Of a stretch of 64,000 nucleotides of DNA, positions 32,999 through 45,219 are shown piece by piece. The stretch comes from Cladobotryum mycophilum. Its lineage: Eukaryota; Ascomycota; Sordariomycetes; Hypocreales; Hypocreaceae. The notes under the pieces are model-generated. The model saw nothing but the letters and a program-made list of their open reading frames with translations. It was not told the DNA's origin and searched no databases. How positions within the stretch are numbered: position 1 is the stretch's first letter; each line of letters begins with the position of its first letter. Position numbers and translations under genes: made by a program. The stretch lies in contig CM071589.1 in the NCBI GenBank assembly GCA_036429605.1, forward strand, positions 2,170,001 through 2,234,000, given 5' to 3'.

Positions 32999-35377
32999 TC
33001 ACCACTGTCGTATTGCCCCCTGACGCAAACCATTCGCTGCCTTGAATGCTGCTAGAAGATGGCTCACAGAACCATACGACGCGTCATTTGCAGATGCACA
33101 TTGGTATACCGATATTGCCCAGTTTCCACCACAAAACCCTTCCGTTCCTTGGCAAGGTGTTGAGCATTGCGTCTCGGGTAATCGAACGGCGTTGTCTCGA
33201 ACTGAATTACCGCACCAGCATTCCTTGCCATTTTCGGTTCCGGCATATTTATATCCTTCCTCGGTGCAGTGACCGATGCAGCGACCGTCTGACATATCCC
33301 CTCGGAGGAGGTCAATGGGTTTGCCGCCAAGTAGAGTTCTCGAGATGGCGTCTTGGAAGCAGCCCAGATACGTCCAGCCTTCCGGAAGATCACTTGGAGT
33401 AGGGGGACTGGTAGGTGTGGCTCCGTCGCCAGTGCTTGTTGGCACGAGCGAACTTGAAGGAACGGTGGTGGCAATGCTAGAGCTAGTTTTCGATGCAGAT
33501 GGTTCGGCAGTGCAGTACCAGCCGGATGAGCAATGATAACATGGCCAACCTAACCCACAAGGCGCGGCTTGAGCTGGAGTCTCTTGAGGAGGACAGAACC
33601 ATCCGTCAGGGCAGTCTGCACATTTGAACCCTCGCCCGGGACAGGGGCCGACAGATGGATCAGGAGATTGCTGCCCACCTGGGCTACTGGATGCCGAAGT
33701 TGAACAGGTGTTGGATGGGCATTGAGTGCAAGATGGACACGTGGGGCATGGTCCCACGACAGGGCAGTCTGATGGTATCCGTGTTGAGGCATCATCGGAT
33801 TTTGTTGGAGATGCCGGGGTACCATTGCCGCTCCCCTGCTGAGTTTGGGAGGAGCTTGCGGCATTGTTTGTATTCTCAACTCCTGATGTAGCTGATGTCT
33901 GTGTTGGGGATGGCGTCTGGTCTCCTGGTTGCATGTAGGAGCTGGGGAGAACTAATGTCACAATAGAGTTGGAGACGGGCTGGCTAGATGCAGTGCTAGG
34001 CCCAGAATTACTTGTTGTGACAGGGGCGGCCTTGGCTGAATCACAAGGCACGATGACATCGTAGGGAACACCATTGCGAACTTGACTGATGGCACATAGA
34101 GGCTGGTTGAGATAATTGGCGGCGGCACTGATGATGCTGGCAACCTGGTTGAGTACAGACTGCAGGGCTGGATCGACGAGACCGCCAGTTGCTTTGCTGA
34201 GCTCGTTAATGATTGTTGTGCCTTGCTGAAGAACATCATTGAGGATTTGGGCTTTGTCTAGAGGCTCGGTAGAAGAATCATGATGCAGCCTTTGACCGAT
34301 GGCGTTGGCAACAGCTGGAATAATTAGAGGAAGCATGTCGGCAGGGTTGACAGAAGCCTGCCCGGCTACCTGTGGCACAACCGAAGCGACGGCGGATGAA
34401 TTTACATGAAGAGCCTCGAGAACAGCGTCAATAAGTCTGGCTGCAGCAGCAGGATCGATCTTGGAGATTTCGGCAACCATGTTCGATAGACAGTTTAACA
34501 GCGAAATATCATCACTTGAAGGATCTTGATGAGCGGGATCTGGAGCTGCTCGCCTCAAAGCCCCTGATCGGAGACTGCCTCGGACCAAACCTCCAAGTAT
34601 CCCTATTGATGGCATTGAACGACTTGTGGGTTCGTTGGCTTGTGTTGATGTTGCTTGGTTGTTTGTTGTAATGTAATCTGATTTAGTGACACGGTCTTGA
34701 GATACACCTGAAAGCACCACACGAGGGGAGGCTAGAGATGGCTTTGAAGGTGGTGATGGATCTGGCCCAGATCGTATGCTTCTATCCGCGACAAGGTCAG
34801 ATACAAGGCTTCCTCGATCATTGTTTGGCGCAGCAGATGGGTGTAAGGCGGATCCTTGAATGACTGCTCTCACAGCGCTGGTCAAGGCCTCAAGAAGTCT
34901 GTTCTGATCACCACTTTGAGGATGGTTGGATTTAGTACTTGCATCCACTGAGGTGGGACTGGTGACTCCCGATAGTGTGATTGTAGCTTTACCCTGGGAC
35001 GCAGTCGGCTGACTTGTCGTATTCGGAGTAGATTGAGAGGTGGTATGATCTAGATGAGCACTATTGGCATCGTGACTCTCGTTAGGGGTTGCCGCAACCG
35101 CAATCTTTCGCAGCCATTAGCAAATATTTATAAGTGATGTGAAAGATTGAGCAATTACCTCGACAAACGCTCCTCCAAGGATGCCGCCAAGTTGAAACTG
35201 GCGTTTGTTCAGGCCTCGTTTTTCAAGCTTCGTTGTCTCAACCGAAATGAGCTTCAGGGTGCTAAGAACAACGAGCAACAACAGAAGAAGTCCAGAAAAT
35301 GCGAGCGTTCTGCGGTAAGCTGACGATCTCGGTTCTGGCCAGGCAGAGCCCCGGTGGTTGTGAAGTTGAGTTGACAT
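32999..35377 (-). CDS. WSC-domain cell-surface/secretory membrane protein with Cys-rich modules
   Basis: Two exons on the minus strand, 35377-35159 and 35104-32999, give 774 aa. An N-terminal hydrophobic segment (about residues 24-45, TLAFSGLLLLLLVVLSTLKLI) acts as signal anchor or signal peptide. The dibasic sites EKRG and NKRQ shortly after it look like Kex2 cleavage sites. A long Ser/Thr/Gln-rich region follows, probably O-mannosylated. Then comes a Cys-rich stretch with repeated CPxC units and two GW(F/Y)C modules (CPDGWFCPPQ and CSSGWYC). The C-terminal WSC domain has WTYLGCFQD, CIGHCTEEGYKYAG, ECWCGNS and CGGNWAISVY. WSC domains bind carbohydrate and occur in yeast wall-stress sensors, but here the domain is C-terminal and no second membrane helix follows. 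A secreted or type II wall protein is therefore more likely than a classic sensor. Confidence 0.85.
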
Positions 35378-35986
35378 GATGTGTCAATTATTAAGATGGT
35401 GACAAAGAGTAAGATGCTTCCAAGAAGGCAGTCCAAAATCGGATCCCAAAAAAGAAGCCAAAAAAAGTCGAGTTTGGATGATGTGTCGCCGAGAGAAGAT
35501 AATGAGGAGGAGGGAAAAGAAGAATGTTGGAGCTCTGCAAAAGTTGGTATGTTGTTTGTCACCAACGATGTCAACTGCTCTTTCCGTTGTAAGTATTTCA
35601 CTGGCCTCCACTCCTTCCATAGAACTCATCACATGAAGGCAAACCATCATTATGAGCGATAAGCTTGGAAAGAACAGGGGACTGAAATTTGGCTGCAATG
35701 CAACAGCAAATTGAAGTACCCATGGGAAGAAACCACAACCTGATGTCCAGATTTCGTCCGAATATGAAGGAATTTGAATTCGCTGTCACATTGCAGATAT
35801 ACCCAACAAACAGCCATACATCCAATACACCACATTTTGTTACGTCTCTTTAACGTCTCTCGCCGGGTATGTCCCAGTGTCTCTCTAAGTATATTTACCT
35901 ATATATCCAATAATGATCCAAAATTGCCGCTAATACCTGTCCAAAATCAGTCTGCTTCTCGCAGATGAGTGCCCCTTCATTGACAA
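35378..35986. other. Intergenic spacer
   Basis: Promoter side of the WSC-domain gene and terminator side of the nicotinate phosphoribosyltransferase gene. I see no separate gene. Confidence 0.55.
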
Positions 35987-37502
35987 TCAAGCTTTGGTCT
36001 CTTCCTCCTTCCCCCATCTTGCGGTCTCGTCGCCTTCCTTCCACTCCTGTTCTACGTAACCGAGTTCTCGCTTGACCTGCTCAACAACTTCTCTGTTTCC
36101 GGTGTTCTTGCCAGCGTTGTCACTGGTAGATAATCAGTCAGTTGATTGACTCATCCAAGAGGGTCTGAGAAGGAACGAGAAAACTTACCTGATTTTGACA
36201 GCTGGTCTTCCCGCCGCTGAACTGAGCTTAATGACGATATTCAGAGGAACTGATTTACTTCCAGTCCCAAGGTGGATAAAGTCGTTAGTAAAGAAGGTCC
36301 CAACGCCAAACGTGGGAGTGAGCCCATACTGCTCAGCAACTTGCTTGTACTCTAAGCAACGATCAATGTTGAGGGAGTCTGAAAAGACAATGACTTTTCT
36401 ATCCGTAACGCCTTGTGCGTCATAGTAGTCTTTCATGATCTTGACGTATTCGGCAGGATCACCAGAGTCCTGGCGTACTCCTGTAAACATTTCGGCATAA
36501 GTCTTGATGCTTCCATCTTCTTTCTGGAAGACTTCGGCGGAGAGACCTCCCTCAACCGGACGAATAGGGAGTTTAAATGCTCTTAGGAAATCCTTTGTCC
36601 CAAAAGTATCTGTTAGAGCAATTGCGAGATTTGAACCAAACACGCTGACCCAGTGTCGCAAAGCCTCCTCTGTAGCCTTTTTGTAGTCGCCTGTTATGGC
36701 CGCAATTCCCATGAACCACTCGTGCGCTACGGTTCCGACTGGAGGAATACCAAATCGCATAGCTAAATGGACATTGCTGCTCCCTGTTAGCTTTCCTAGA
36801 AAGCCCTTTGCAGCAGCTTCCTTGGAAGCTTTAACGAGGCCACGGAATACCAGAGCCTGTGTGTGATAATCTCGCCGCCTACGTGTGCCAAATTCGGATG
36901 TAGTGCACCCTGCCTCCAAGAGCTGCATTCCCTTTTCAAATGCCTTTTCTTCTTGTCCCTCATAGTTCCAGTCCGTGTCCATGAATCGGAAGTAAGTCTC
37001 GGACGTCAGAGCTAGAATTGGAATCTCGTATAGAATTGTGTCGACCCATGTGCCCTTGATTTCCATTGTGACATCTCCAATATCCGTGTCAGCACCTGTA
37101 TCATCCCCAACAGGAGTGAATGTAGCCACGACTTGTTCCCGAGGCCGTAGTCGGAATTCCTGTAGGAATTCAAGATAATCGGGAGTCAAGTATTTGCAAT
37201 GTTCCTGGAGGAATCGATACTCGTCATCAGATAGCGAGATATTGCCGAGCTCTATGAGGAAGGAATGTTAATGGCTGCTCTCAAGTCAGGAAGTTGATGC
37301 GCATACTTTTAATTTGTTCATCTAGCCACTTGAAGGCGGCTCTCGAGAGTTTCTTATCAGGAGTTCGGTTTGTGAAGGCATATGTCACGGGGACATCCTT
37401 GAAGAACTTGAATACAGCGCATTGCATAGTCAACTTGTACAGATCGGTATCGAGGAAGGAGATGACACCCTCAGGGTAGGGCGAATCACTATTGAAGTCC
37501 AT
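35987..37502 (-). CDS. NPT1: Nicotinate phosphoribosyltransferase (NAD salvage, Preiss-Handler pathway)
   Basis: Three exons on the minus strand, 37502-37307, 37251-36189 and 36122-35987, give 464 aa, close to the yeast Npt1 length of about 430. The enzyme makes nicotinate mononucleotide from nicotinate and PRPP with ATP. Recognisable blocks are the N-terminal SFLDTDLYKLTMQ, TEFGTRRRRD-like SEFGTRRRRDYHTQ, the SSNVHLAMRFGIPPVGTVAHEW region containing the conserved active-site His, FTGVRQDSGDP, and FSDSLNIDRC with FGVGTFFTNDF. All introns are GT-AG (donors GTATGC and GTAAGT); one acceptor is CATAG. The last exon adds the Lys/Glu-rich tail. The frame is intact. Confidence 0.95.
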
Positions 37503-38414
37503 GATTGAGATGCGAAGAGTTGAGGCACAGGAACGGTCTGTTTAGCGGAGATAAAGCGCATTGGCTGGAGGAAGATGAGAGCAAAAACAGCCTGAGTGCG
37601 ACTTGTGTTTGTGAGAAAAGATCTCAACCATGAACCGGCACCGACGGCGTTTGGAGGATAGTGTCTCACTTAGTGGGGGGATAGTTGATTATAACTGAGA
37701 ACAAGTGATCGGGCCTGATTCAAAGCCTCAATGATGTAAGAGGAAGGATTTTACTGCAAGATGAAGACGTAGGAGGAATCGTGAAGAAGATGCTGACTCA
37801 TGAGACATGAGGTTTTATTCGACTCTGCATTACGAAGACAAAGCGCATATGACGATGATGCAGCGCGTGAGTCCGGCGCAAAATCAACCTCTTCACGATT
37901 CCGTACTTCGGCCAAGGCGGGGCGGGTAAATTAGAGAGAGGCTCTGAAATGGCGACAGTATGTTGACGACGGAAATGCCATCTTATAGGATAGCAGTAAC
38001 TTTCTTCACTACTAGGCACAGTGACAGTAAGAGGTAGGTTCCGGGTTGGCGATCCAGGCAATAAGCCGCCTAAGCATCACTGCAGGTGCACTAAATTCAC
38101 TGACTGCCCGCTGAAACGATAGGCTCCAGGGCTGCTATAGCTGCTGTTACTGCTATTGCTGCTAGAAAATTTTGGTGGGGTGGAGGGGCAGCCGTGCATG
38201 GGCCGCTGCTTAATTCGCCAGCTTAGCCTGGCAAGAGGAAAAAATTCTGGACGAGGCTGGAACTTTTTTTTCTTGCTGCAGCAGCATCACGTACGTCAAC
38301 AAATCTGCTTTGTCTTTTGCAGCCCTGACAACCTCTGGCGGCAGGACATGCGGCAGGTTTGGTAAACGTATCAATCGACTCTGCCAATCAAGGAAATAAC
38401 AAAAAATCACCACT
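37503..38414. other. Divergent promoter region
   Basis: Shared upstream region of the NAPRTase gene (-) and Utp4 (+). There is no coding signal. A GCTGCT-type repeat occurs near 38132-38162. Confidence 0.6.
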
Positions 38415-41080
38415 ATGGATGTCCACCGTTGTCGTTTCGTGCCCTACCAACCGTCCGCCATCAACGCCGTAGCCTTCTCGCACCCAAGGACAAGATCCGC
38501 CAAGCAGGTCTCCGTCGCGAGGCTCGCAGTTGGCCGCGCAAACGGCGATATTGAGATATGGAACCCTTCTAGTGGAACTTGGCATCAAGAGCTCGTCATA
38601 CGCGGAGGAAAAGATCGAAGCATTGACGGTTTGGTCTGGGTGAACGAGCCAGATCAGGATCTCGGAGACGGTCGATTCGTTGTCGGCAAGCTACGCCTCT
38701 TCAGCATTGGTTACACATCCACAGTCACCGAATGGGACCTTGAGAAGGGCAAGCCCAAAAGGCATGCAAGCGGGCAGCATGGCGACATTTGGTGTCTGGC
38801 AGCGCAGCCCCCGGCCCAGGATGGTACAATGGAGAGCCAGTACTCCAACAAGCTCATTGCCGGTACTATTGATGGCGAATTGGTCATGTACTCCATTGAA
38901 GACGATGATCTCCGTTTCCAGCGTGTTGTCGTTAGATCTCCGACCAAGAAAGCCCAAATGGTCAGTGTCACTTTCCAGTCTCGCAAGGTTGCTATTGTGG
39001 GATGCTCAGATAGCACCATCCGAGCCTACGATATTACAAAGGGCCATATGCTGCGTCGCATGACCCTGGGGTCTGATTTGGTTGGAGGGTCCAAGGACAT
39101 TATTGTGTGGTCGGTCAAATGTCTGCCTGGTGGCAACATCGTCTCCGCCGACTCAACGGGACAGGTTTGTATCTGGGATGGCAAAACCTACACTCAGTCG
39201 CAAAGGCTTCAAAGCCACAAACAGGATGTCCTCAGCCTTTCTATCAGTGCTGATGGAAGCGCCATCATGAGTGGAGGAATGGACCGACGAACTGTCCTTT
39301 ACAAGCAGAATGCCGGCGCGGGTAATCGCTGGAGCAAGGTTTGGGGTAGGAGGTATCACGACCATGATGTCAAAGCCATGGCTTCATTCGAGCATGGTCG
39401 AATCAGTGTAGTCGTTACAGGAGGTCAGATGCTCTCTTACCAGTCCTCTATTTTTTCAATGCTAACATTTTCAAAGGTCCTGATTCAAACCTCATGGTTG
39501 TTCCATTGAAGGAGATGGGCCGAGAAAACCATCGAACAGTCAGCAACCTACCACAACAACCCCCTATCTCAAGTGCCTCAAAAGCTAGGTTTATTGTGAG
39601 CTGGTGGGAGAGGGAGGTTCATATCTGGGTCCTTCGAAAAGCGGCCAACGACATCCTCAACTCTGCCGGTGACGATGTTGATATCAACCAAAACCGGAAG
39701 CTCCTCAAAACGATTGTTGTTAAGGGAGACTCTAATATTGCATCCGCTACCATCAACCAAGAAGGAACCCTCTTGATTGTGTCAACGTCAACTGACATCA
39801 AAGCATTCCGACTTGATCACCAAGACCCAGTGAAGCCCTCAGATGTCAAACTTTCCTCAATCGACCTACCACAAAAGTTGAGGGGTGCCGGAGCTACACA
39901 GGTGCAACTATCACCAGATGGTAAATGGGTATGCGTCGTGCAGGATGGATCTCGTGTCGTCATGGCCGGCATCGAGGCTACCGAGGGAGCAGACAATTCG
40001 ACCGTCTTGACTATTCATTCACAACGACTCAGTCGTCTCCGACGCCACATTCCACGATACATCTTGAACGGCGGATTGGGCAGCTACGACAGGAATGTTA
40101 CACACGTTTCCTTCTCCGCAGACTCAAAGATGGTTGCAGTTGCAGACCTGGCTGGCTACGTTGACACTTGGATCTTACGTGGCACCGGTGAAAACCTGCA
40201 GAACGGAACTGAAGTAGAGGGAGAGGATGACGACGCGTCATCAGGAAGCGATAGTGACGAGGAAGAGGCAGAGGGGCCAGATAGCACAAAGGAGCAGTGG
40301 GCTCGTAACCCAAGCGCCAAGTTGCTGCCGAAGCTACCCTCTTCTCCAGTTGTTCTGTCGTTCTCGGAAGACGTACCCGACGCAAATTCTGTCAAGGACT
40401 ATACTCTTGCTGCAATCACTGCGTCGTGGAATGTGCTAGCCTTCCATCCTCTACAAGGTTCCCTGACACCCTGGTCAAGGAGACACCCGAGGAAAACTCT
40501 GCCAGCACCCGTACAGGACCTTCTTGATCTGGCCAAAGGTGCTGTTTGGCAGGGCTCTCGCCTTTGGGTCTATGGTGTCTCTTTCCTTCTAATGTTGGAC
40601 ATGGCTCAAGACCTACCAAAACCGACTGCTAATAGCGATGCCCTCATCAGCTTGGAGCAATCTGGTTTGAAGCGCAAGCGAATCGGCACAACTAGTGGAG
40701 CTGGAGGCAAGATGACCCGTGATAACTTGGCACCTCACCGTATTGGAAAGTACGTAAACGGCCAGTGGGAGGATATTGAGGTGGATGGTGCGTCTCCTCA
40801 AGGCGAGGAGGAGGGTGACAGCGACGATGAGATGGCGGATGCTCCAGACGGCGAGCTATCCCAGCTCCGCAACGCCAATGGCAACGCCAACAAGCAACAG
40901 GATGACGAATATGTCACCGAGCGCAAGAGCTGGTGGATAACCTACAAGTATCGTCCTGTACTTGGTGTTGTGCCGCTCAACACCCTAGACCAACCTCTTG
41001 AGGTAGCGCTAGTGGAGAGGCCGACGTGGGATGTGGAGAAGCCTGAGAGATATTATGTTGGTGAGGAGTGGGAGAGGTGA
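38415..41080 (+). CDS. UTP4: U3 snoRNP / small-subunit processome WD40 protein Utp4 (Cirhin homologue)
   Basis: Two exons, 38415-39423 and 39477-41080, are split by a 53-nt intron with a GCTAAC branch, giving 870 aa. The N-terminus DVHRCRFVPYQPSAINAVAF and the following WD40 repeats (for example GQVCIWDGKTYTQSQRLQSH) match the Utp4/Cirhin family. Two beta-propellers are expected. Acidic insertions (ASSGSDSDEEEAEG and EEEGDSDDEMADAPDGE) sit in the second half, and a basic block LKRKRIG precedes the conserved end region KYRPVLGVVPL. The protein should act in the nucleolus in the t-UTP subcomplex, needed for pre-18S rRNA transcription and processing. The start ATG at 38415 directly precedes the conserved N-terminus. 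The frame is intact. Confidence 0.93.
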
Positions 41081-44000
41081 ATACACCCCGAAGATACTTG
41101 GCTAATGAGATGGGTGTGGTCATGAGAACGAGTTACTGTTGAGCTTTGGTTGGCATTGAGCAAATATGGAGTATGTTTGTGAGATATTGGGCGAAGCTAG
41201 TTGCATGATACAGAGTGTGTGTTTGTAAATATTGGATGAGAAAATTTGTCAAATGATGTGATAGTATGGATAGACCTGACTCTGGGACTGAAGTTGTTAA
41301 CAAGTGACGTTGTAGGTTACATGTAATTCCTGTCATCCCTAATTCAATGGATCCAACATTACTATCTATCCATATACAACTCCAGATTTTCCCCGTACAA
41401 ACTTATCATACCAACTTCCCTAAAGATATAATTCATGGTCCCGATTCTTCTGTGAGTACGAGAGAATTTTCTTCATGTGGGTCTATAGGAAGGAGGCCAA
41501 GCCCTCGAATACCGATCAACAGCCAAGAATGCAACCCTTCCTTAATAGTACGCATCAAGCAAAAGGTCTCCAGTCTACTATTTGACCCTCCACCGCGGCA
41601 GATGTCCCGAAACTTGGCGGCAGCAGTAGTCCTAGACAAGGCTATCACTAGTTGATGCATAACGATTTCGGCCACGGCTGGCGACGTTGGTCGAGCAGGG
41701 CAGGGGGGTCAGTCATGTTACGCGCGTCCTCTCTTCAACAGGGTTCTAAAGAGACTGGCCACTCCAATGTTTCCGTACGTGGGGGGCATACACCTGGAAC
41801 GGGATAAGCATGCACATAGACATACGTGGAAATGATTATTATACAAGTAGGATCCATGAATTGCCACGCGATGAGTAAGTCTATGCGCCGAGAGGTGACG
41901 AACTCTCTCGCCGCATGCTCACGTCTAGGGTAAGATCAGAAGAGTGCTTGGGCCGTAATCGTTGCGAGTATTAACACAATCGCTACTCCGGATAGCCGTC
42001 TGAGAGATATCGAGTCAAGAAATTTCCAAACCAGGCGGAGAGTTCAAAAAGTCCTTTGGGTTTCTGTTGATCAGTGGACCCCCGCGGCATGACAGAATTG
42101 CTTACCCAAAAGGAAACGGTCGTGCAGGACTCGGATCCGCAAGTCCGGACGGGGTTCCGAAGTATTCAAGGTTGGTCTGTCAGGCTCATGGGTTGTTATC
42201 GCCTTTGGATACCCGTCTTAGCAACTAGAATGCTGCCGAAGTATTGAAGACGTTGACCAGCTCTGACCTGTAGCTTCGACAACCAGCCAATCCAGCAGCG
42301 GCCTCACCGACAATACTTGTCCCGTTTGATTAAGAAAGCCACATCAAGTCATGGCGCTGCGACTAACGATGAGTTGTCCTTGATCATGGCGGCGGTTTGG
42401 GCAGCGAGACCCGTGGACGAGAGAGATTAGAGCCAGGCTGTGGAAATGTGCTGAAATCTTTGCTGATTATCCGTTTTCGTCGCTTGATCTTCTATTAATT
42501 GGCAGCCCCTTGAGCAGAAGGAGACTTTCTCGTCCTAGCCACTACCCAGGCATAGATCAATAGTACAACTAAGTAGTTGGTGATCGATGCCGGGTAGTGG
42601 AGTCGCTGTTGAGAGGTTGTACGCAAGCTCATTGACGCGAGCAGAGGATTACGCGGCCTGACACCCCCTTAGCTTCACACCCTGGTTGTGAGCGTAAAAA
42701 GTTGAAACAATTGCTGCGAGTCTGATTGGAGGATTATTGGTAAGGAGAAGCATGATGTTAACAATCCGATCTCGGGAAACAAGCCCTTCTTATTATGAGG
42801 ATTGTTTTGTTTGTTTGAGTTGAAAAAAAAGCCTTCTGCTTAGACAGGGCGACCCTGGAGATGGGAGAGAACTTTTCGTAGGATGATGCATCGTTTTTTC
42901 CTGTAATCTGTTGTAAATGCTGTGGTGCGTTTTTAGTTTCTTTCCAGATGTTCCTGTCAAGTTAGTTTCCTCATGAGAGACTGGGCGAGGGTATAGATAA
43001 TATGACCGCGGCTATGAACCAAACATGTGTACGGAGGTGAGTGATATATCGTGCAGGGCTCACCACCCACGCATTAGTGAGACTCGTAGTCGAAGGAGGG
43101 AGAACCCTCATCAAGCCACGAACAACAACAGAACCAAAGGCCTCCGGGAGGTGATGCTCACTGCTTCATATACGTTGTTAAAGCATTCTGATCTCGACGG
43201 GAAGACTAGGAAATATTCGGATGCAAGGCTGATTGAGGTTCTAAAAAAGGTGGAGAGGGGTTGTTACAGTACATGCACTTGCTGAGTCTGCAAGTGCTGC
43301 GCCGACCGGGCTGGACCCTGGCATTAGTATACAGTGTATAATGAAGATAAAAACACTGTAACATTATCGATAAAGCATATTCATGTCCTGGGTGTTGGGT
43401 GACGAACTACAGTGAACTAGGCGTTGCTCGCACGGAGAGGCTTGCTTCGCCGCAGCGGCCTATCCGGATTGATGTGGCTGATTTTGTGTGTCTCTTGTCG
43501 ATCAGGACCAATATGACAATGGTTTCGTATTTAGACTGATTTATGAATAGATTGGAAAGTCATAGGAAAGAAAGCGAAATTTTTTTTTTGGTTTGTTTGC
43601 TTTTCTGTTCTTTGTAAATGGTAAGAAGAGCAACAGAATTTTCACAACAACCCTTCTAGAAGGATATGCCGAAAATAAGAACCCTACAAATACCGTATGT
43701 ACTATTTTTTGTATGTAATTGTAAATTTTTTTGGGACTCAAAGTCCACGCAGCCTTGGGTTCTTGGCATCGGCTGTGCCTCGTCAAATGAGGAAAAGCGC
43801 CTTTGTACGTTACATGCCTCGTCATCGCCCATGAATGGCGTTGGTGTAGTTCCAGCTAGCGGGAGGTAGCTGTACCTGGGTTTTATTGAATGAGAGACAA
43901 AAGGTACCCGCGGTTACGCACTGGAAGACTTCTCCGGCTGTCAACAGCTATCAGCCTGATGAAAGATGGCGCGTTTAACGAAAAGAGTTCGTCATGCTGA

Positions 44001-45219
44001 AAATTCGGAGGCGACTTATTCCATTTTTGCTTGACTTGTAGTGCATCTTGCAAGGTGAGGAGGTCTGTCACAATCGTCCTCGTATTATCGAGTACTAAAT
44101 CACTGGGTACACAGAATCATACCTACTAACTCCGTGACTGGTCTCATACCTAGGTATAGTAGCCTTGCAACGGCCAAGGCGATAGGTACCTGACGTAAAT
44201 GTCTTGGTCATACCTCGGACAAATGATTCCTCCCTCTTGATATTGCAAATGCAATGCAAGCAAAGCAGCAGATTCACAATTTCAGTGGCTTGGGTTCTGG
44301 AGCTGGCTGGCGCAATCAACTTCAGCTAAGATTGCACTTTGCAACATGCAGCCACGCAAGTACTGCGCGGCCGCACAGATGTACCTGTACCTCTGATGGG
44401 GCTTCTCACCGACCAGACCCCGGTGCTGGACAATTGTGAATGCCTTGATTGGCTGGGCTTACCAGCTGACGCGTAAACTGCCATCAGTGGCTCTCGCAAC
44501 GCAGGACGCACACCCTCCCGAGACACTGAGACCAGTCCCTCTGGTCCCTCCAAGTTCCCATGTCCATGCTGCCATGGTCCCTTTTATGCCCCTGCTCGCT
44601 CTGGCTCTGGCTTCTAGCTTCTGGCTTTGCGCTGCGTCGCTTGCGCTGCTTTGATGCTACTTTGTGACTGACGAAGACCCCCCAAGTCAAGGCCGATTCC
44701 CTAATACATACAGGACTGGGCCACCTCCACCTCCACCACCACGCCCCCCGTCTGTTCTGCTTCTGCCTTCAACCCTCTATCGAACTTCTTCCCCCATCGT
44801 TCGTTGCCCACCTACTTTTTAGCAGAGACGGGCATGAAGAAGCATCAGACTTGACGACTTGTATATCGAAAAGTGACTCGACAGCAGTGTCTGCTACGCG
44901 CTCGATTACAGAAGCCTACAAAAGGGCGACGTCAATATTTCACATCAAATCCTGTTAGCGCACCAGAGAGGGGCGGTTTCAGTCACTGTGGCAATTTCTC
45001 AAAGGCCTACGAATCCCCCCAGCTGACGACGACTTACGACTACTTGCCTGGCCGCGACATCACAACGACTACGACGTAAACATCTTCAAACCTCCTCTTC
45101 AACTCACACATATTCTCACCCAGCGCATCAATCTTCTTCTGATTAAAAACAAAACTCATTTTTCGACGTCTTCTTCTTTTCGAACTGTTCCTGGCGAATC
45201 AATTCATATCGTGTACACC
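41081..45219. other. Long intergenic region, no supported gene
   Basis: About 4.1 kb between Utp4 and the Png1-like gene. Open frames such as 43025-43285 are short and lack recognisable domains. The last 500 bases (44700-45219) are CT-rich and probably form the promoter and 5' UTR of the Png1-like gene. Confidence 0.55.

Noticed and set aside
43025..43285. 86-codon plus-strand open frame starting with ATG
   Set aside because: No motif or promoter feature separates it from chance open frames in this 4-kb region.
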